The notes: generated by a model from the sequence alone, not told the origin. Positions 45,583 to 57,929 are shown, counted from the stretch's first letter. The stretch: 64,000 nt of DNA from Coniella vitis (GCA_011317545.1 WUJK01000013.1:868001-932000); one strand, 5' to 3'. Numbers and translations are program-made.

Positions 45583-46707
45583 AAGAGCAAAGGGGCTTAT
45601 CGGGTGCTGTCGCTGAGAAATATAACTCAGTATAAGTAGTGTTGGAGTTCATTGTTTGCAAGTTCTAGATCTAACACCACACTCGGCACTACAGCATGCT
45701 CATCTTTTCGTTGATTAAGAGAAATGTGAAATCGGCAAGCAAACAGGGCGGCGACGATGTTCAGTCCTTGAGAACTTGGCAGCTTCAACCTTGACCCAGG
45801 ACTTACCTGTGTGTGTACAGTCATGTCTTTGTCGCCAACTTTCCAGTAATTGCGCAAGTGACCTTGAGCCATATATTCGTATGTTTATTGTATTCACTTC
45901 GCTCGAAGACAGCGCTAGAATATATTTCGCTTAGAAGTCAAGGTAGGCCAGGGGCTGAACGATGACCCTTCACTTTGCTGCACTCATGCGAACTAGCATC
46001 CGATACGAGGAGCAGAATAGCCACTCAGAGGAGCCACCAATACTTTCCAGGCTGCGTTGCAATTACAACTGAGCGTCGAACTGACAGGGGCTTGCAGTCA
46101 AGAATATATATCTCGGTCCGGCAGACTAAACGTAGTGATGACCACACAATCATAACGAACAAATGGAAAACACTAGAAAGCGGCTTTTACAAAACTGCAT
46201 GTAGGCGTTTTTGTTCCACAACGAGAAAGGAAGCCCCTTGTCACCACGATCAACCGATCTCTGATCGTTGCCTCCACTCAGCTTCTGACTGCATGAAAAG
46301 CCCCAAACTCTGGCTTGTGCACCTCCCACGGGGTAAGCAAAGATCGACGTTGGAGGAAGGCTGATCAACAATCAAATCAGCAGTGACGTCTATCCCTCCC
46401 TCAAATTAGGGGCCCAGGGGCCCAGGGGATTCCCGTCGGCTAGCTCGGGCTGCTGAGATGGCAGATTGGGAAGAGAAGCATGACGTCGAACTGGTTGACT
46501 GAGCGTTGCGTTGACTGGCTGCGAGAGCTTGTGACAGGTTTGCGGGCCATTTTCTTTTGCTGTTGTGAGAAGACCCTAGCACAAAGTACTATGTAAAGCG
46601 TCACTCACAACCCTTTTCTCTTCTCAGTCGAGTCATCTTCTTCAGCGATAAAGGGCGGTTGATGTCATATCCTGGAAATCGGACCGAGTTCAACAGTTCA
46701 GATCTTG

Positions 46708-46713
46708 CTGGGG
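46708..46713 (+). promoter_or_regulatory. CreA/CRE1-type site (CTGGGG)
   Basis: Fits SYGGRG, the carbon catabolite repressor consensus, 231 nt before the transporter ATG. A six-base match is common by chance, but a second copy lies 52 nt away. Confidence 0.35.
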
Positions 46714-46759
46714 AATATCCACTACCCCGTATGGAACCCCGCAAATCCTGATATGGAAT

Positions 46760-46765
46760 CTGGGG
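46760..46765 (+). promoter_or_regulatory. CreA/CRE1-type site (CTGGGG), second copy
   Basis: Same hexamer in the same orientation as the copy at 46708. Tandem pairs are the arrangement usually linked to CreA repression. Confidence 0.35.
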
Positions 46766-46943
46766 AAATCCAAAGTTGTTGGTGTTCTGTAATTTTTCAT
46801 AATAAAGCTACAGGCTATCTTCAGGAATCCATTTGGTCCATCACAGTATTGAGTTCAACTGGCCAACCCAACTCTTGAACGACTTCCGCGAATGCAGTCT
46901 TTTAACTCTCACCACTTCTAGCATGCTCTAACACACTACAAAA

Positions 46944-48906
46944 ATGTTCGGCTTCAATAATACGGTTACCTTTGACCATGCGAACCCCAACCATGAAGCC
47001 AGCACCGACGCTCGCAAGGAACTCGCCCATCTGGACTATGCGCCGCTGAAGAGAGTCACAGGGCGGTCTTTGTGTATGGGTTTACTGGTTTCTATGGGAG
47101 GACTGATTTTTGGGTGAGATACGAATACTTAATTGAAATCAGTCCAACTTCCGTGACCCAGTCCTGACTTTTTGGTTTTTCCAAACAGATATGACACTGG
47201 CCAAATTTCTGGATTCCAGGAGATGCCGGATTTCTTGCGCCGATTTGGCGAACAGCAAGCGGATGGCTCCTACGCTTTCAGCAATGTCCGCTCGGGACTC
47301 ATCGTCGGTCTTTTATCCATCGGCACACTCGTCGGTGCTCTCGTGGCCGCGCCGGTGGCAGACAGGCTCGGCCGTCGTCCCTCCATCTCCATCTGGAGCG
47401 CCATAGTGGCAGTGGGCTTTGTGATCCAAGTAGCTTCTGATACCTCCTGGAAGCAATTCATGGTCGGCCGTCTGGTGGCTGGCTTCGGCGTCGGCGCTTT
47501 GAGTCTTCTCGTTCCCATGTTCCAGGCCGAGACAGCGCCCCCGTGGATTCGTGGTGCTCTTGTTTGCACATATCAACTCTTTATCACACTGGGCATATTC
47601 CTCGCGGCATGTTTCAACTACGGCACATACTCTGGCCAAAAGCATAATTCGGCGTCATGGCGGATTGTCATTGGGCTCGGCTGGCTCTGGACTCTTATCC
47701 TCGGCTTGGGCGTCTGGCTCTTCAAAGAGACGCCACGGTATGTTTACAGAAAAGGCCGCGTACAAGAGGCTAGACACACGCTAGAGCGAGTCTACGGCGC
47801 ATCCGAGAACCACATTGCAATTTTCACACAAATGGAGGAGCTAGAAAGCAAGTGGCGTGTCGACATGCAAACACAGAAGCAGAGCACCATAAAGGGATTT
47901 GTCAGCATGTTTAGGGCCCCAAGAATGACTTACAGAATCCTTCTTGGAATGGGGCTACAGATGTTTCAGCAGCTAACCGGTGAGTTTCTGGACTCCAAAT
48001 GGCCGTCGAAGCCACTCTCGGGCAAGCAAAACCTCGCATTTTCGACCATCATACTAATTAAACTAATATAGGCGCGAATATGTTCTTCTATTTCGGCTCT
48101 GTAATTAAATTCCTTTCCTAATGATGTAAATTACTCGAAAACGGACGAAAACTGACTGTTTTCTGTGGTTTTAGACAATATTCAATGCGGTGTCGATTTC
48201 GTCGTTCATCACGCAATTAATCCTTAACGGCATAAACTTCGGCTGCACCTTTATCGGATTGTACCTTATCGAGCGATACGGGCGTCGGAACTCGCTCATG
48301 GTTGGCAGTTGTGGCATGTTTGTGTGCTTCCTGATTTTCGCGTCCGTGGGCCACTTTGCCCTGGACGTACAAACGCCCTCCAACACACCCCAGGCTGGCA
48401 TTGCTCTCATCTTTATGGCAGCCTTGTTCATTGTGTTTTATGCCGCCACTTGGGGACCAATGGTTTGGTCCATCATCGCCGAGCTGTATCCCAGCAAGTA
48501 TCGGGCGCGAGGAATGGCCTTGGCAACTGCGAGTAACTGGACGTGGAATTTTCTGATTGCATTCTTCACGACCTTTATCACTAGTGACATTGACTTTGCC
48601 TTTGGCTATGTCTTTGCCGGGTGTAATGTTATTGGCGGGCTTCTTGTCTACTTTTTCGTCATAGAAGGGCAGGGCCGGACACTGGAGGAGATTGACACCA
48701 TGTACCTGGAGCATGTCCCCCCGCGCAAGTCTGCGAAGTGGGAGGCACCGTCGGCTGAGGAAATGGCAAAGATCCGTGCAGAGGCTGGGACGGAAGAGAT
48801 CTCGCCGGATCGCTCAAGTATAGATGGCGGAGAGATGGGCACGGATGCGGTTGGTCGTGGAAAGAATGGATACTGCAACGAGACTGAGCATAAGGAGCAT
48901 GTTTAA
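46944..48906 (+). CDS. MFS sugar transporter, HXT/RGT2 type
   Basis: Proton-coupled or facilitative hexose uptake at the plasma membrane. Four exons: 46944-47113, 47189-47979, 48072-48100 and 48175-48906, with introns of 75, 92 and 74 nt, give 573 residues. The tiny 29-nt exon 3 codes for the conserved GANMFFYFGS of helix 7. Sugar-porter signatures: GYDTGQISGF after helix 1, ADRLGRRPSI between helices 2 and 3, KETPRYVYRKGR after helix 6, QQLTGAN before helix 7, and ELYPSKYRARG between helices 10 and 11. The C-terminal cytoplasmic tail is about 70 residues, with TLEEIDTMYLEHVPPRKS typical of fungal hexose transporters. CreA-like sites upstream and the neighbouring Zn2Cys6 gene hint at carbon regulation. 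Confidence 0.95.
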
Positions 48907-49168
48907 GAACGACATTGGACTGAAAGAAGATTATCGTTAGATATAATGACTGTATACCTACCGTATATATAGAATTATGAGCTTAAAAAGTGGGTTATAT
49001 TGCGTACAGATCTTCTGTAAAGGAAGTAGTAAATAGTATATGTCGAGGAACATACAGAGACTAGGGCGAATATACCGTAGGAATTCGTTGGATACCTCGG
49101 ATAGGGAGTAAAACCATTGACTCGGCATGCCAAACCGTTTTGATATACATTGCCATCTAACAGAACCC

Positions 49169-51127
49169 CTAAAGTTCAAAGCCGTTGATGAAAGGTGTAT
49201 ACTGCTGGCGGCACGTAGTATTGGACGGCGGGACTATGCCGGCAAAGTATGCTTGGACTTGCTCAAAGTAGCACTCCGATCCTCCTTGGTCAATCACAGT
49301 GTGCTGTTTAAATAGTCAGATTAAGCTTTGCTCGATATAGACTTATCATTTCGCGATTTGGTAGCGACTTACACCCATAGCCTCTTGCAGCAGTACCACC
49401 GAGCCTGGGAACTGAGAAGACATGTAATGCGCACTGCGAATCAAACGACCAAAATCAGAGACGTAGCCATTACGAAGGGAAAATGGCGCAGATGAAATAC
49501 GTACGAGATTGGCGGCGTTATTGGGTCTATCGTGTTGCTGGTAAACATGATGGGGAAGAATGTAGAGCCACTGATTGTGCCTACATAGCACACAACAAAC
49601 ACTGTTAGTGAGCCTTTTCCTTTTGTAAAAAGGCCAGCAAACAAAAGAAGAGAGGAGCATATACCTTGAATCATGATGCTATCGGGCAATTGCGGTAGGA
49701 ATGACCTGCACGAGATACCGTCAACGTAAATTGGATAGATATCCCCGATGTATTTGCTCTTGGTGACGGTGTATTCGACGTAGTCCTTAAAGTCCTCGAT
49801 AGTAATGAGACTGTTGCGTTGGTACGCGTCGGTGCACTGAATAGCGTGATTGGCATCCAACGTCAGTTGTGTGAGGTCGTCATAGATGCCCACAAGGGCT
49901 GACGCATTTCCCCCTTCGAACTGGTATAATATGTCGGCCATGGTTGGGAAATATGACCCCGGGAGGTATATGGCATTTACAAACATGGCCTTCAGATCCG
50001 AATATGTGACCATGGTCGGCAGGCTTCCGCTTTCGATATTACTCAAAGGCATAGGCTGGTCCTGGAGCTGCTGAATGATATTATCTAGCCTGGTTGTAAT
50101 ATTTGCTGGCGTGGGCCCCCAAAAGGAACACAACTCAGGCCCTGCAGAGTAGCAGAGATTCGAGAATTGCTCCATGGCCTCGTCCATTTGAGCAACATTA
50201 GAGCGCCAGGCATTGCTGTAATATTCCTCGGCATTAACAACGCCATCAAGGACCATTCTTTCAACCCGGTCTGGAAACATGGAAGCAAAGGTGGCGCCGG
50301 TGACTGTGCCATAGCTAACGCCATAACACCACAGTTTGGCATCCGACAGCGGCTGGGCAGCCAGCTCCGCCTCGGCTTCTATAAATGCCAGCAGATCACG
50401 AGCCACTGCTGGTGTAGTCACGTAGTATCCATAGGGTGACTGGTCCTCCACAGCATTGTTGCACCACTCTCCGTAAATGGAGCTTGAATAATACTGTTCT
50501 TCAATCGATATCGATGATATATTTGTTGTTCCTGTGCTGTGTAGGCGGTGAAAGGCCAGTCTCGCCTCTGTATTTCCCGAGAAGCAGTCTAGGACCAGGC
50601 CACTATTGTTCACACCGCGAGGGTCAAAGGAAACATAGTTGTACTGTTCTCCGAAGAGCTCACCGGCGAGGGATTGGTATGACAGGAGGAGATCGATACC
50701 AGAGCCACCGGGTCCCCCTTAAAATTGAAGGTCAGTTTATAAGAGCAGTATGAAATTCAATGATATGAGTCAAACACCCACCTGGAAGTATTATGATATT
50801 TGGGGACTCAGCAGTCGCGTTCTTTCCTGCTAACTTGATAAAAGCAACAGTAGTGGTACCCAAACTCATGTTTGAGTAGTCCAAGGGCACCTCCAGTCTA
50901 GAGCATGTAAAATCCTCAAAACAGGGAGTCCAGGTAAGATTGGGCGAAATTTCAATCTGAAAAGGCCTGTTAAACCTAAGAAGTCTTGCAGGTTACATTA
51001 CTTGACGAAGGACAATACTTACACCATCAAATCCATATACCATTCTCGAACCATGCAAACCATGTAAACTGTTGGCCCTGCAACCGAGGGCTGCGGAGAG
51101 AATGAGCGAAACCACGAGTCGATTCAT
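49169..51127 (-). CDS. Secreted alpha/beta-hydrolase, S33 tripeptidyl aminopeptidase (TAP)-like
   Basis: Six exons: 51127-51023, 50956-50782, 50717-49665, 49580-49505, 49433-49373 and 49303-49169, with introns of 64-84 nt and all phases consistent, give 534 residues. Signal peptide: about 1-18 (LVVSLILSAALGCRA). The oxyanion-hole motif GGPGGSG is at about 94-100 and SFDPRGV follows. The nucleophile elbow GVSYG puts the catalytic Ser at about 228. The Asp lies in NTIDPITP (about 463) and the His in GHTVIDQG (about 491, start of exon 6). Exons 4-6 form the TAP-like C-terminal domain with Cys pairs. The family cleaves short peptides from N-termini or acts as an esterase. It is convergent with the sugar transporter and divergent from the Zn2Cys6 gene. 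Confidence 0.93.
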
Positions 51128-51220
51128 CCTGATGTCAACTTGCCACTTGAAAGAGAAAGATGGAATGTTGTTATTAAGTTGTCTTCCCGATTTCTAAAGG
51201 CCCAAGTGATACTGACCTGC

Positions 51221-51227
51221 TTTATAG
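51221..51227 (-). promoter_or_regulatory. TATA box (TATAAAG) of the S33 hydrolase
   Basis: Consensus TATAAAG on the minus strand, 94 nt upstream of the ATG. Confidence 0.5.
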
Positions 51228-51667
51228 TTGTTCAACTTGCGGCACGATTTCTGTGATGCGACTTATACGAAGCAGCCAATCAGCTGCTTCATCAGCTTTC
51301 AACTACTCAGCCCCGCCGCATCTTTTGAGCATCAGGTATTTTGTAACTTGGCCAAGCGACGGAATAATCCCATGTCATCAATAATCTTCATTTGTAGTTC
51401 CACCTGTACGAACAAACCAATCAACGTGCGCCATATCCACCACTAGTCTCGAGCAGTCAGCGTCGACCCTGAATCACTTCATGTCATCTTGTGGAAATAT
51501 AAGGCAGCCATGTATTTCTTTGGTCCCCTGCGTACAGCAGTTATACCCTTTAATTTCATACATGTATTATGCCGGGCATATCCTGCATGGCCCGAGTCAT
51601 TCTACATCTCAACCCCAGACCTTCTATTCAGTGGTATTGTGAAAGTCCGCATGTCAGCCAGCCAACA

Positions 51668-51674
51668 TATATAA
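51668..51674 (+). promoter_or_regulatory. TATA box (TATATAA) of the Zn2Cys6 gene
   Basis: TATATAA on the plus strand, about 150 nt upstream of the ATG at 51820. Confidence 0.45.
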
Positions 51675-51819
51675 CACGACCTTTTTGGTTTTGGTTTGCG
51701 GCTTCAGACCGGCTACACATACTCTCAACCGTCCCATTCTGTATACCCCAGTAGCACCAATATCAACTGTTGCATACAACATCAGCGCCACACGAAGTAT
51801 TGGTCAGTCATTGACGAAA

Positions 51820-53571
51820 ATGGCCAAGAATAAAGACAAGGACGTCGAAAAGGCCAATCAAGCTTGGAGGAAACAGCCCCGCAAGTTCGCGCCAAAATCC
51901 AGACTGGGTTGCAAGACCTGCAAGTACGTTCTGATTCGGCTGTGCTTTGCTGTAGTCAGCTACATTCCAAGATCTAGAACTAACTCTATGGCTTACAGGA
52001 TAAGGCGGGTGAAATGTGATCTAGCTCGGCCTTCCTGTGTGAAATGTCAGTCCACAGGTCGCACCTGTGATGGATACCAAAATGAGCCCAGCTTAAGTTA
52101 TCACCACGAGAAGGGCTGCAACGCGTCCCAACCGGGCAGCGTGTATCAACCACAGAAACAGCCAGCCGGGCATCTGAGTCCCGTTGTGCAGGACCTCGGT
52201 CCTTTGATGATCTTGCCTACGACTGGGTCAGCTCAGAGAGAAGCAATGTATTTCTTTGAGTATATCTCGATCAAAAATCTCACCGAATATCAGCCGTCCA
52301 AATCATGGCGGGATACGCTCATGTTCTTCGCTCAGACCGTGCCATCAGTTCGGTATGCTGCACTTGCTCTTGCTTTGATGCAGCGTAAACATTCTGGTTA
52401 CTTTTCCAGCGATGCAGTGGAGTATGCACAGGCCTCGAACGACACACTTGCGGATGGTCCATCCTTGTTTTATTATAATCGAGCTATCCAGACTCTTGTG
52501 ATGTTGAACCAGCAGGGTGGTGACAACATCCAAGCGACAGGAATTGCTCTTTTGGTTTGCTATCTCTTCAATTGCTACGATAACCTCACCGGAAACTACA
52601 AACAAGCACTACAGCACTTACGCGGAGGCGTGGAGATGTCACGCGCTATGGACAAGGCTGTACTCGCCAGCTGCCACAAACATGACAGTCACGAGGTCTC
52701 TGGGATCCAAGGGCTCATCATTCAGGCCACGAGACAGATCCGTCGATTGGACATGCAAGCCGTCCTGTTTCTGGTTGACTGGACTCCTGCAGATATTCAA
52801 GAGGCCGAGTGCGGCCTAGTCCAACCTATAGGTGAAGCCTTTTGCTCCCTAGATCAATCCGCCGACCACCTACACCTCCTAATTGCTCGAATAATGGGGC
52901 TGTACAACGCAGTACAGCAAATTCTTTCGACGGGTACACTACCAATACTGGATTTGGCAACCAAGTATACCATTCTGGGACAATTGGAAACGTGGTCAAG
53001 GTGCTTCGAGAATATGCTCAGCCTGCAGCAGGAAGTCCTTCTACAGGCAAGGTCTGGTACTGATCCGCTTGTCAGCCTGCTGCATCTACAATATACCATG
53101 GCATGGACTTTGATCAATAGCTATGGATCGGGCAGGGAAATGGAATTTGACCACTTCTTGCCGCAGTTTCAGCAATGCGTGGCCCTGGCACGCGAGATCG
53201 CAGTATCACATGAGCGATATCTGGGTTCACGCGAGCCGACTTTCACGCCTGAGATTGGAATCCTCCCCGTGCTATATATCATTGGGGTCAAGTGCCGTGA
53301 CCCGTTCGTCCGCCGCGAAGCTTTGAGCATTCTCCGCCGGCAACCAATGAAAGAGGCTGTTTGGGATAGCATAACTGCTGCTCGGGTCGTCGAGCGAGTG
53401 ATTGAAATCGAAGAGACTGGTTTCGGCGATGGAATCCAAATTCCTGTTTGGAAGAGGATCGAGACTATGTCCTGGATACAATCCAACAGTGAGAGATCTG
53501 TGATGAGGATGGATATCGAGTATACCTTCTGCGCGCGGGGGGGAACGCATACCGAGACTCTTGTTGTTTGA
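51820..53571 (+). CDS. Zn2Cys6 transcription factor
   Basis: Two exons: 51820-51923 and 51999-53571, with a 75-nt intron (GTACGT...CAG) inside the zinc cluster, a common position in this family. Product: 558 residues. The cluster is C31-X2-C34-X6-C41-X6-C48-X2-C51-X6-C58, all six Cys present, with the basic KIRRVK between Cys 2 and 3. A Lys/Arg-rich stretch precedes it (WRKQPRKFAPKSR). The middle region (about 190-330) resembles the fungal activator domain with the segment YKQALQHLRGGVEMSRAM. I start at 51820 because the open frame upstream (to 51685) reads through the TATA box. Being divergent from the S33 hydrolase and 2.9 kb from the sugar transporter, it may regulate both. Confidence 0.92.
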   Translation: MAKNKDKDVEKANQAWRKQPRKFAPKSRLGCKTCKYVLIRLCFAVVSYIPRSRTNSMAYRIRRVKCDLARPSCVKCQSTGRTCDGYQNEPSLSYHHEKGCNASQPGSVYQPQKQPAGHLSPVVQDLGPLMILPTTGSAQREAMYFFEYISIKNLTEYQPSKSWRDTLMFFAQTVPSVRYAALALALMQRKHSGYFSSDAVEYAQASNDTLADGPSLFYYNRAIQTLVMLNQQGGDNIQATGIALLVCYLFNCYDNLTGNYKQALQHLRGGVEMSRAMDKAVLASCHKHDSHEVSGIQGLIIQATRQIRRLDMQAVLFLVDWTPADIQEAECGLVQPIGEAFCSLDQSADHLHLLIARIMGLYNAVQQILSTGTLPILDLATKYTILGQLETWSRCFENMLSLQQEVLLQARSGTDPLVSLLHLQYTMAWTLINSYGSGREMEFDHFLPQFQQCVALAREIAVSHERYLGSREPTFTPEIGILPVLYIIGVKCRDPFVRREALSILRRQPMKEAVWDSITAARVVERVIEIEETGFGDGIQIPVWKRIETMSWIQSNSERSVMRMDIEYTFCARGGTHTETLVV

Positions 53572-55291
53572 ATAGCTACCCTTTGGCCTAGACGAGTGGT
53601 TCTTGTATCTCTTATTCTTATGTATAATCAAAACTCTGTTGCTTTCGAAGCAACTGCAACAATGGTTCAAGTTCGACGCTCGGCAAAAGATGGTTTACGC
53701 CTCCGATAATAATAACACTGTGTCTGCATTTACTCAACAAGCTCAGCAGCTCTATAGCTGCTGACACTAACTCCAGTGCTCCTTTGAGGACTCTGACTGG
53801 GTTCACGTGATCATTGAGATGTTGTATCCTATGTATAGATAGTGGATTGGATATGAAGGCCATATTGCGAACTTGAAGAGTTTGTTATTCTAGTCATGGT
53901 GCGTAGTCGTGCTTCCTGAACATCAGCCTTTGGATTTGATCACGGAAGTTACCAAAACTTGATATCAAGTGCAATCATCAACTTTTGTTCACCCTTACTG
54001 TCAGAGTTTCCATAAACCCAACAGAGCCTAATGCCTTCTGAATAGTGACCTCTATCTAGGTAGTGAAACTTTGATTCGATGATTCAACTGCCCGGTCCAT
54101 GAAATAAGTGGTCCATGGACACATAACCCTGACGTGGCACTGAGCCAAAAGTACATACCATGTTTTGGTTGATAATATGATATGTAAAATTTACTATGGC
54201 TAAGTTAGTAGTAAATTTTACAGTTTCCATTCTGTGATCATGAAGAACAAAGCCAGCGTTTTATCATTCAAGGCACGGCATCGCTTTGCTTCCAAAGAAA
54301 GTGTTTATTATCCGAGGCACACAGCAATGACTATCTGAGACTTGATTCGTAATTGATCAGCAGCCCTTTTGACCGGAGACGAAGAGAGAAAGGGCCAATA
54401 TGATCCGATCTTTTGCGGAGCATTCTAGATGCATTAGCCTTGCATATACACTTGGCCATTTCAGGCAGCTCTGTGATGTTCCCTGCACCAACATGACTGC
54501 TTATCGTCACGATAGCGGCTTGTGCCCCTCGTTGAAGCAACGGTATCGCAGTCTATGATGCCATTGTGTGAATAACAGGCAATACATAGGCGAGCGGTCG
54601 GCCTCAACGCTCACGTTACATGGTGGTACTATGCGGTGTGCCTGGCCCTCCGGGCTGTCCGGCCCGGCCGACCTCCCTTTCTTCAGGACTCACCACGGCG
54701 TAACCTTTTACTGATCATATCATTTGTATAGAGAATTGCACGCTCTCATCCCTGCTACAGTTGACTGTCAGATACCTTCTTTGGTCTTTTTGCACGAGTG
54801 CTTGGCTGTGAATACATGTGTATGCATTCTCAGATTCAAGTTCACTCAACTAGGAATATTTTCCTCCACTTAGAACCGTGAACACATATATCCATTGGTA
54901 GTTAATGCAACGCTGCAATCTCAGTATTCCTACGGCCTGATGAGTCTAACAATGCGAGCATCTTCAGCTATCGGGCCCTAGTTTAGTGGGGGGATTTATA
55001 CCCACATCTATCTCGTGTTCCTACATGCACACTATGTACTATGTACGCCTAGGGAGTGCTGGGTCGGCCTGCTTCACATCCTTGTGGGCGTGATGGAGCA
55101 GCTTGCATTCGCGTGTGCCTTGTCGCTCTGCAGGACAAAACTATAATACTGGGCCTTCGTCCCTCATGACAGGAACATGAAGTGTCGCTTTTTAGGACCC
55201 AGCGTGCCTTGCTCTATTTCGGCGCACTCGAAACTGACAAGTGTCGTTCACAATATCCTTTGCGGCCTCCAACACGCAGACTAAATCCAAG
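53572..55291. other. 1.7 kb intergenic, AT-rich, one perfect hairpin
   Basis: Holds the hairpin at 54184-54221 and TATAATA at 55142-55148, about 145 nt before the sedolisin ATG. The 69-residue frame at 54331-54540 (-) has no support. Confidence 0.35.
54184..54221. repeat. Perfect 13-bp inverted repeat (hairpin)
   Basis: GTAAAATTTACTA at 54184-54196 pairs exactly with TAGTAAATTTTAC at 54209-54221 across a 12-nt loop. No flanking gene uses it as a terminator: the Zn2Cys6 gene ends 600 nt upstream. Confidence 0.75.
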
Positions 55292-57929
55292 ATGCTTCCG
55301 CAATGGGCAGTGGTCATCTTGGCCACCGTCGCCATGGCGACCCCGCTGGCCATGCCTTCTGCTGTCGAGTCGAGAAAGCGGAATGTCCCTGAAACCCACG
55401 TCTTGCATGAGCGTCACCAGCCCTCTCTGCAGTCTAAATGGGTGAAGCGAGCCAAGATCGACAAGGACATGGTGCTGCCTGTCCGTATCGGGTTGAGACA
55501 GAACAACCTTGAAGAAGGGCACTCACGGTTGATGGATATGTGCGTTGTAAACTCTCGTCCGCCACACTTGGCTACTCATGAATCGCAGAATCATGTGAGG
55601 GTATCCAAGGGAGCCGTGGCTGACAATGGAATAGCTCCAACCCTCGCTCCTCAAAGTATGGACACCATATGACGGCTGAGGAAGTCATCGATTTCTTTGC
55701 CCCCTCGGAAGACAGCGTCAATTCAGTGCTGAACTGGCTCACGGAATCCGGCATTGATGCGGAGCGCATCGGATTGTCAGTCAACAAGCAGGTAAGCAGA
55801 ACCGAGAGAATTCACCGTCCTTGCGGGCCGCAAAGCTTACTCGGGTCTGTAGTGGGTTCAATTCGACGCATCGGCGGCTGAAGTGGAAGATCTGCTCTAC
55901 ACAGACTTTTACCTTTGGGAACATATGAGCACTCATTCCCGTGATATCTCGTGCGAGAGTTACAACCTTCCTGCCCATGTGCAGGAGCATGGTTCGTTAT
56001 CCTCATACACTCCACTCCTATTCAGAAAAAGATCTGACTTGATGCAAATCTTGTAACAGTGGATTACATCACTCCCGGTGTCCGACTTAGGCCAAGCATG
56101 AAGCGCAGCGAGCCAGCCGTGCTCGAGAGAATTCCAAAGTCTCACCTGAGCAAGATTAACCGTGTCTCTCCCGATATTACTGAGCTTCCGGCTGCCCCAG
56201 AGATGACCTCTACCTCTTGCAACACTTATGTCAATCTATTTTGCACAAGAGGTATGTAACCGCAGCGATCTCAAGTTGAAAATTGCTGAAACATGATAGC
56301 ATGAGCATTATACGTAACGTTTACTAACATGTGTACTCCTCGCAGCGCAATACGAGATACCCAATGGCACAACATCGTATCCAGGAAACGAATTGGGCAT
56401 CTTTGAGTCGATCGATGATCACTACTCAAGATCCGACTTGGATGTGTTTTTCAGCACACTGTATCCGTGAGCGCCCCCCTCCCCCCCTACAGAGAGGATA
56501 TGCTTAAACTGCCGCTCCTTTGTGCTCATGCTGACATCGTTTTCGTAGATGGATCCCAAATGGCACCTACCCCGAAGAACGTCTGGTGGATGGCGCCATT
56601 GGTGCTGTCGAGGATGCGCCAGCCTTGAATCTCTCTGTTGGCCTAGAATCATCTCTTGACTTTGACAGCGCCTGGCCAATTATTTGGCCTCAAAAGACGG
56701 TCTTGTACCAAGTTGACGATGAGCATTACGAAGTCGAGGGTACATATGGCTTCTGGAACAGTAAGAACCCCTTGATTGGTCATACTGCCCTCTTGTCATT
56801 TTTGCAGTTTCGTTTACCGATGGTTAACCACTCGTACTTCTTTTCTCACAGCCTTCCTGGACGCCATTGACGGCAGCTACTGCACCTACAGCGCATACGG
56901 CGAGACTGGCGACTGTACCGACCCAGAATGTGCCGACGCAGTCTACCCTGATCCCGCTCCTGGAGGCTACAAGGGCCAGTTGCAGTGTGGTGTGTATGAG
57001 CCTACCAACGTTATCTCAATCTCCTATGGAGGAGACGAGGCGGCCTGGCCCGACTACTACATGAAGCGGCAGTGCAACGAGTGGATGAAGCTGGTGCTGC
57101 AGGGCACCACAGTCGTCATGTCCGCTGGCGATTCCGGCGTGGGCAATGACGGGGCCTGCGAGGGCGACGACGGCACCATCTTCCTCCCAGACTTTGCCAG
57201 CACATGCCCCTACGTTCTCAGCGTCGGCTCGACCGAGTGGGACTTGTATCCAAACCAAACAGTTGCCGAGCCATGGCAGAAGCTGAATGAGGTGGCAACT
57301 CGCCGCTTTGCTTCCGGCTCTGGATTCAGCAACGTCTTCCCCGTCCCCGACTACCAAAAGTCCCAGGTCGAGGCTTATTTTTCCAAGGTCAACCTGACTT
57401 TCACGGGTTACACCACCCAAGTTGTTGATGGTAACTTTGACAACGTCACCAGCGGATCGTACCACATCGGTGGACGTGGCTATCCTGACGTCGCCGCCGT
57501 GGGCGACCGCCAAGTCGTCTATGGTGGTGGTGACTGGTGGCTGGTCGGTGGTACTTCGCTGTCAGCCCCGGTCTGGGGCGCTGTGCTCACTCTGATCAAC
57601 GAAGACCGTTTGGCTGCCAACAAGAGCACCCTTGGTTTCATCCACCCCATTTTGGTATGTATCTATGCTTGCGCTTGTTCAAACTCGTCTGGTTATGTCT
57701 TGCTGACATGGTTCGAAATCGACAGTATGAACACCCTGAGGTCTTCACCGACGTCACCGAGGGTAACAGCACGGGCTGTTTGACGGAGGGTTTCTTGGCC
57801 ACGGAGGGATGGGACCCTGTCAGCGGCCTTGGGTAAGTTTGCCAGCCTTCTCTGTTTCGTTCGAAAACCACTAACACTGATAGATCTCCAATCTTTCCCA
57901 AGCTGAGGGATCTGCTGCTGAGTTTCTAG
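55292..57929 (+). CDS. S53 sedolisin (tripeptidyl-peptidase), secreted, nine exons
   Basis: Secreted acid peptidase releasing tripeptides from N-termini. Exons: 55292-55539, 55635-55791, 55853-55991, 56060-56251, 56346-56466, 56549-56760, 56852-57654, 57726-57832 and 57884-57929. Introns are 51-95 nt and every junction keeps frame, giving 674 residues. Signal peptide: about 1-17 (WAVVILATVAMATPLA). The prodomain (to about 200) contains YGHHMTAEEVIDFF and a WVQFDASAAEVE block. The catalytic domain has Glu319 and Asp323 in GLESSLDFD, the oxyanion Asp450 in MSAGDSGVG, and the nucleophile Ser592 in GGTSLSAP. The calcium-binding end reads GWDPVSGLGSP. All catalytic residues are intact. Sedolisins are abundant in saprotrophic and insect- or nematode-associated fungi. 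Confidence 0.95.

Larger units (their letters stand above)
45583..46943. other. Intergenic, promoter of the sugar transporter
   Basis: About 1.4 kb. Two CTGGGG motifs fit the CreA/CRE1 consensus (46708-46713, 46760-46765). A tandem GGGGCCCA repeat lies at 46409-46428. No gene supported. Confidence 0.4.
51128..51819. other. Divergent promoter shared by S33 hydrolase and Zn2Cys6 genes
   Basis: A 692-nt head-to-head interval with a TATA box on each side (51221-51227 minus, 51668-51674 plus). A 61-residue frame at 51489-51674 (+) overlaps the TATA box and is not credible. Confidence 0.5.

Noticed and set aside
46409..46428. Tandem GGGGCCCA repeat as CreA sites
   Set aside because: Neither strand fits SYGGRG exactly, unlike the two CTGGGG copies further downstream.
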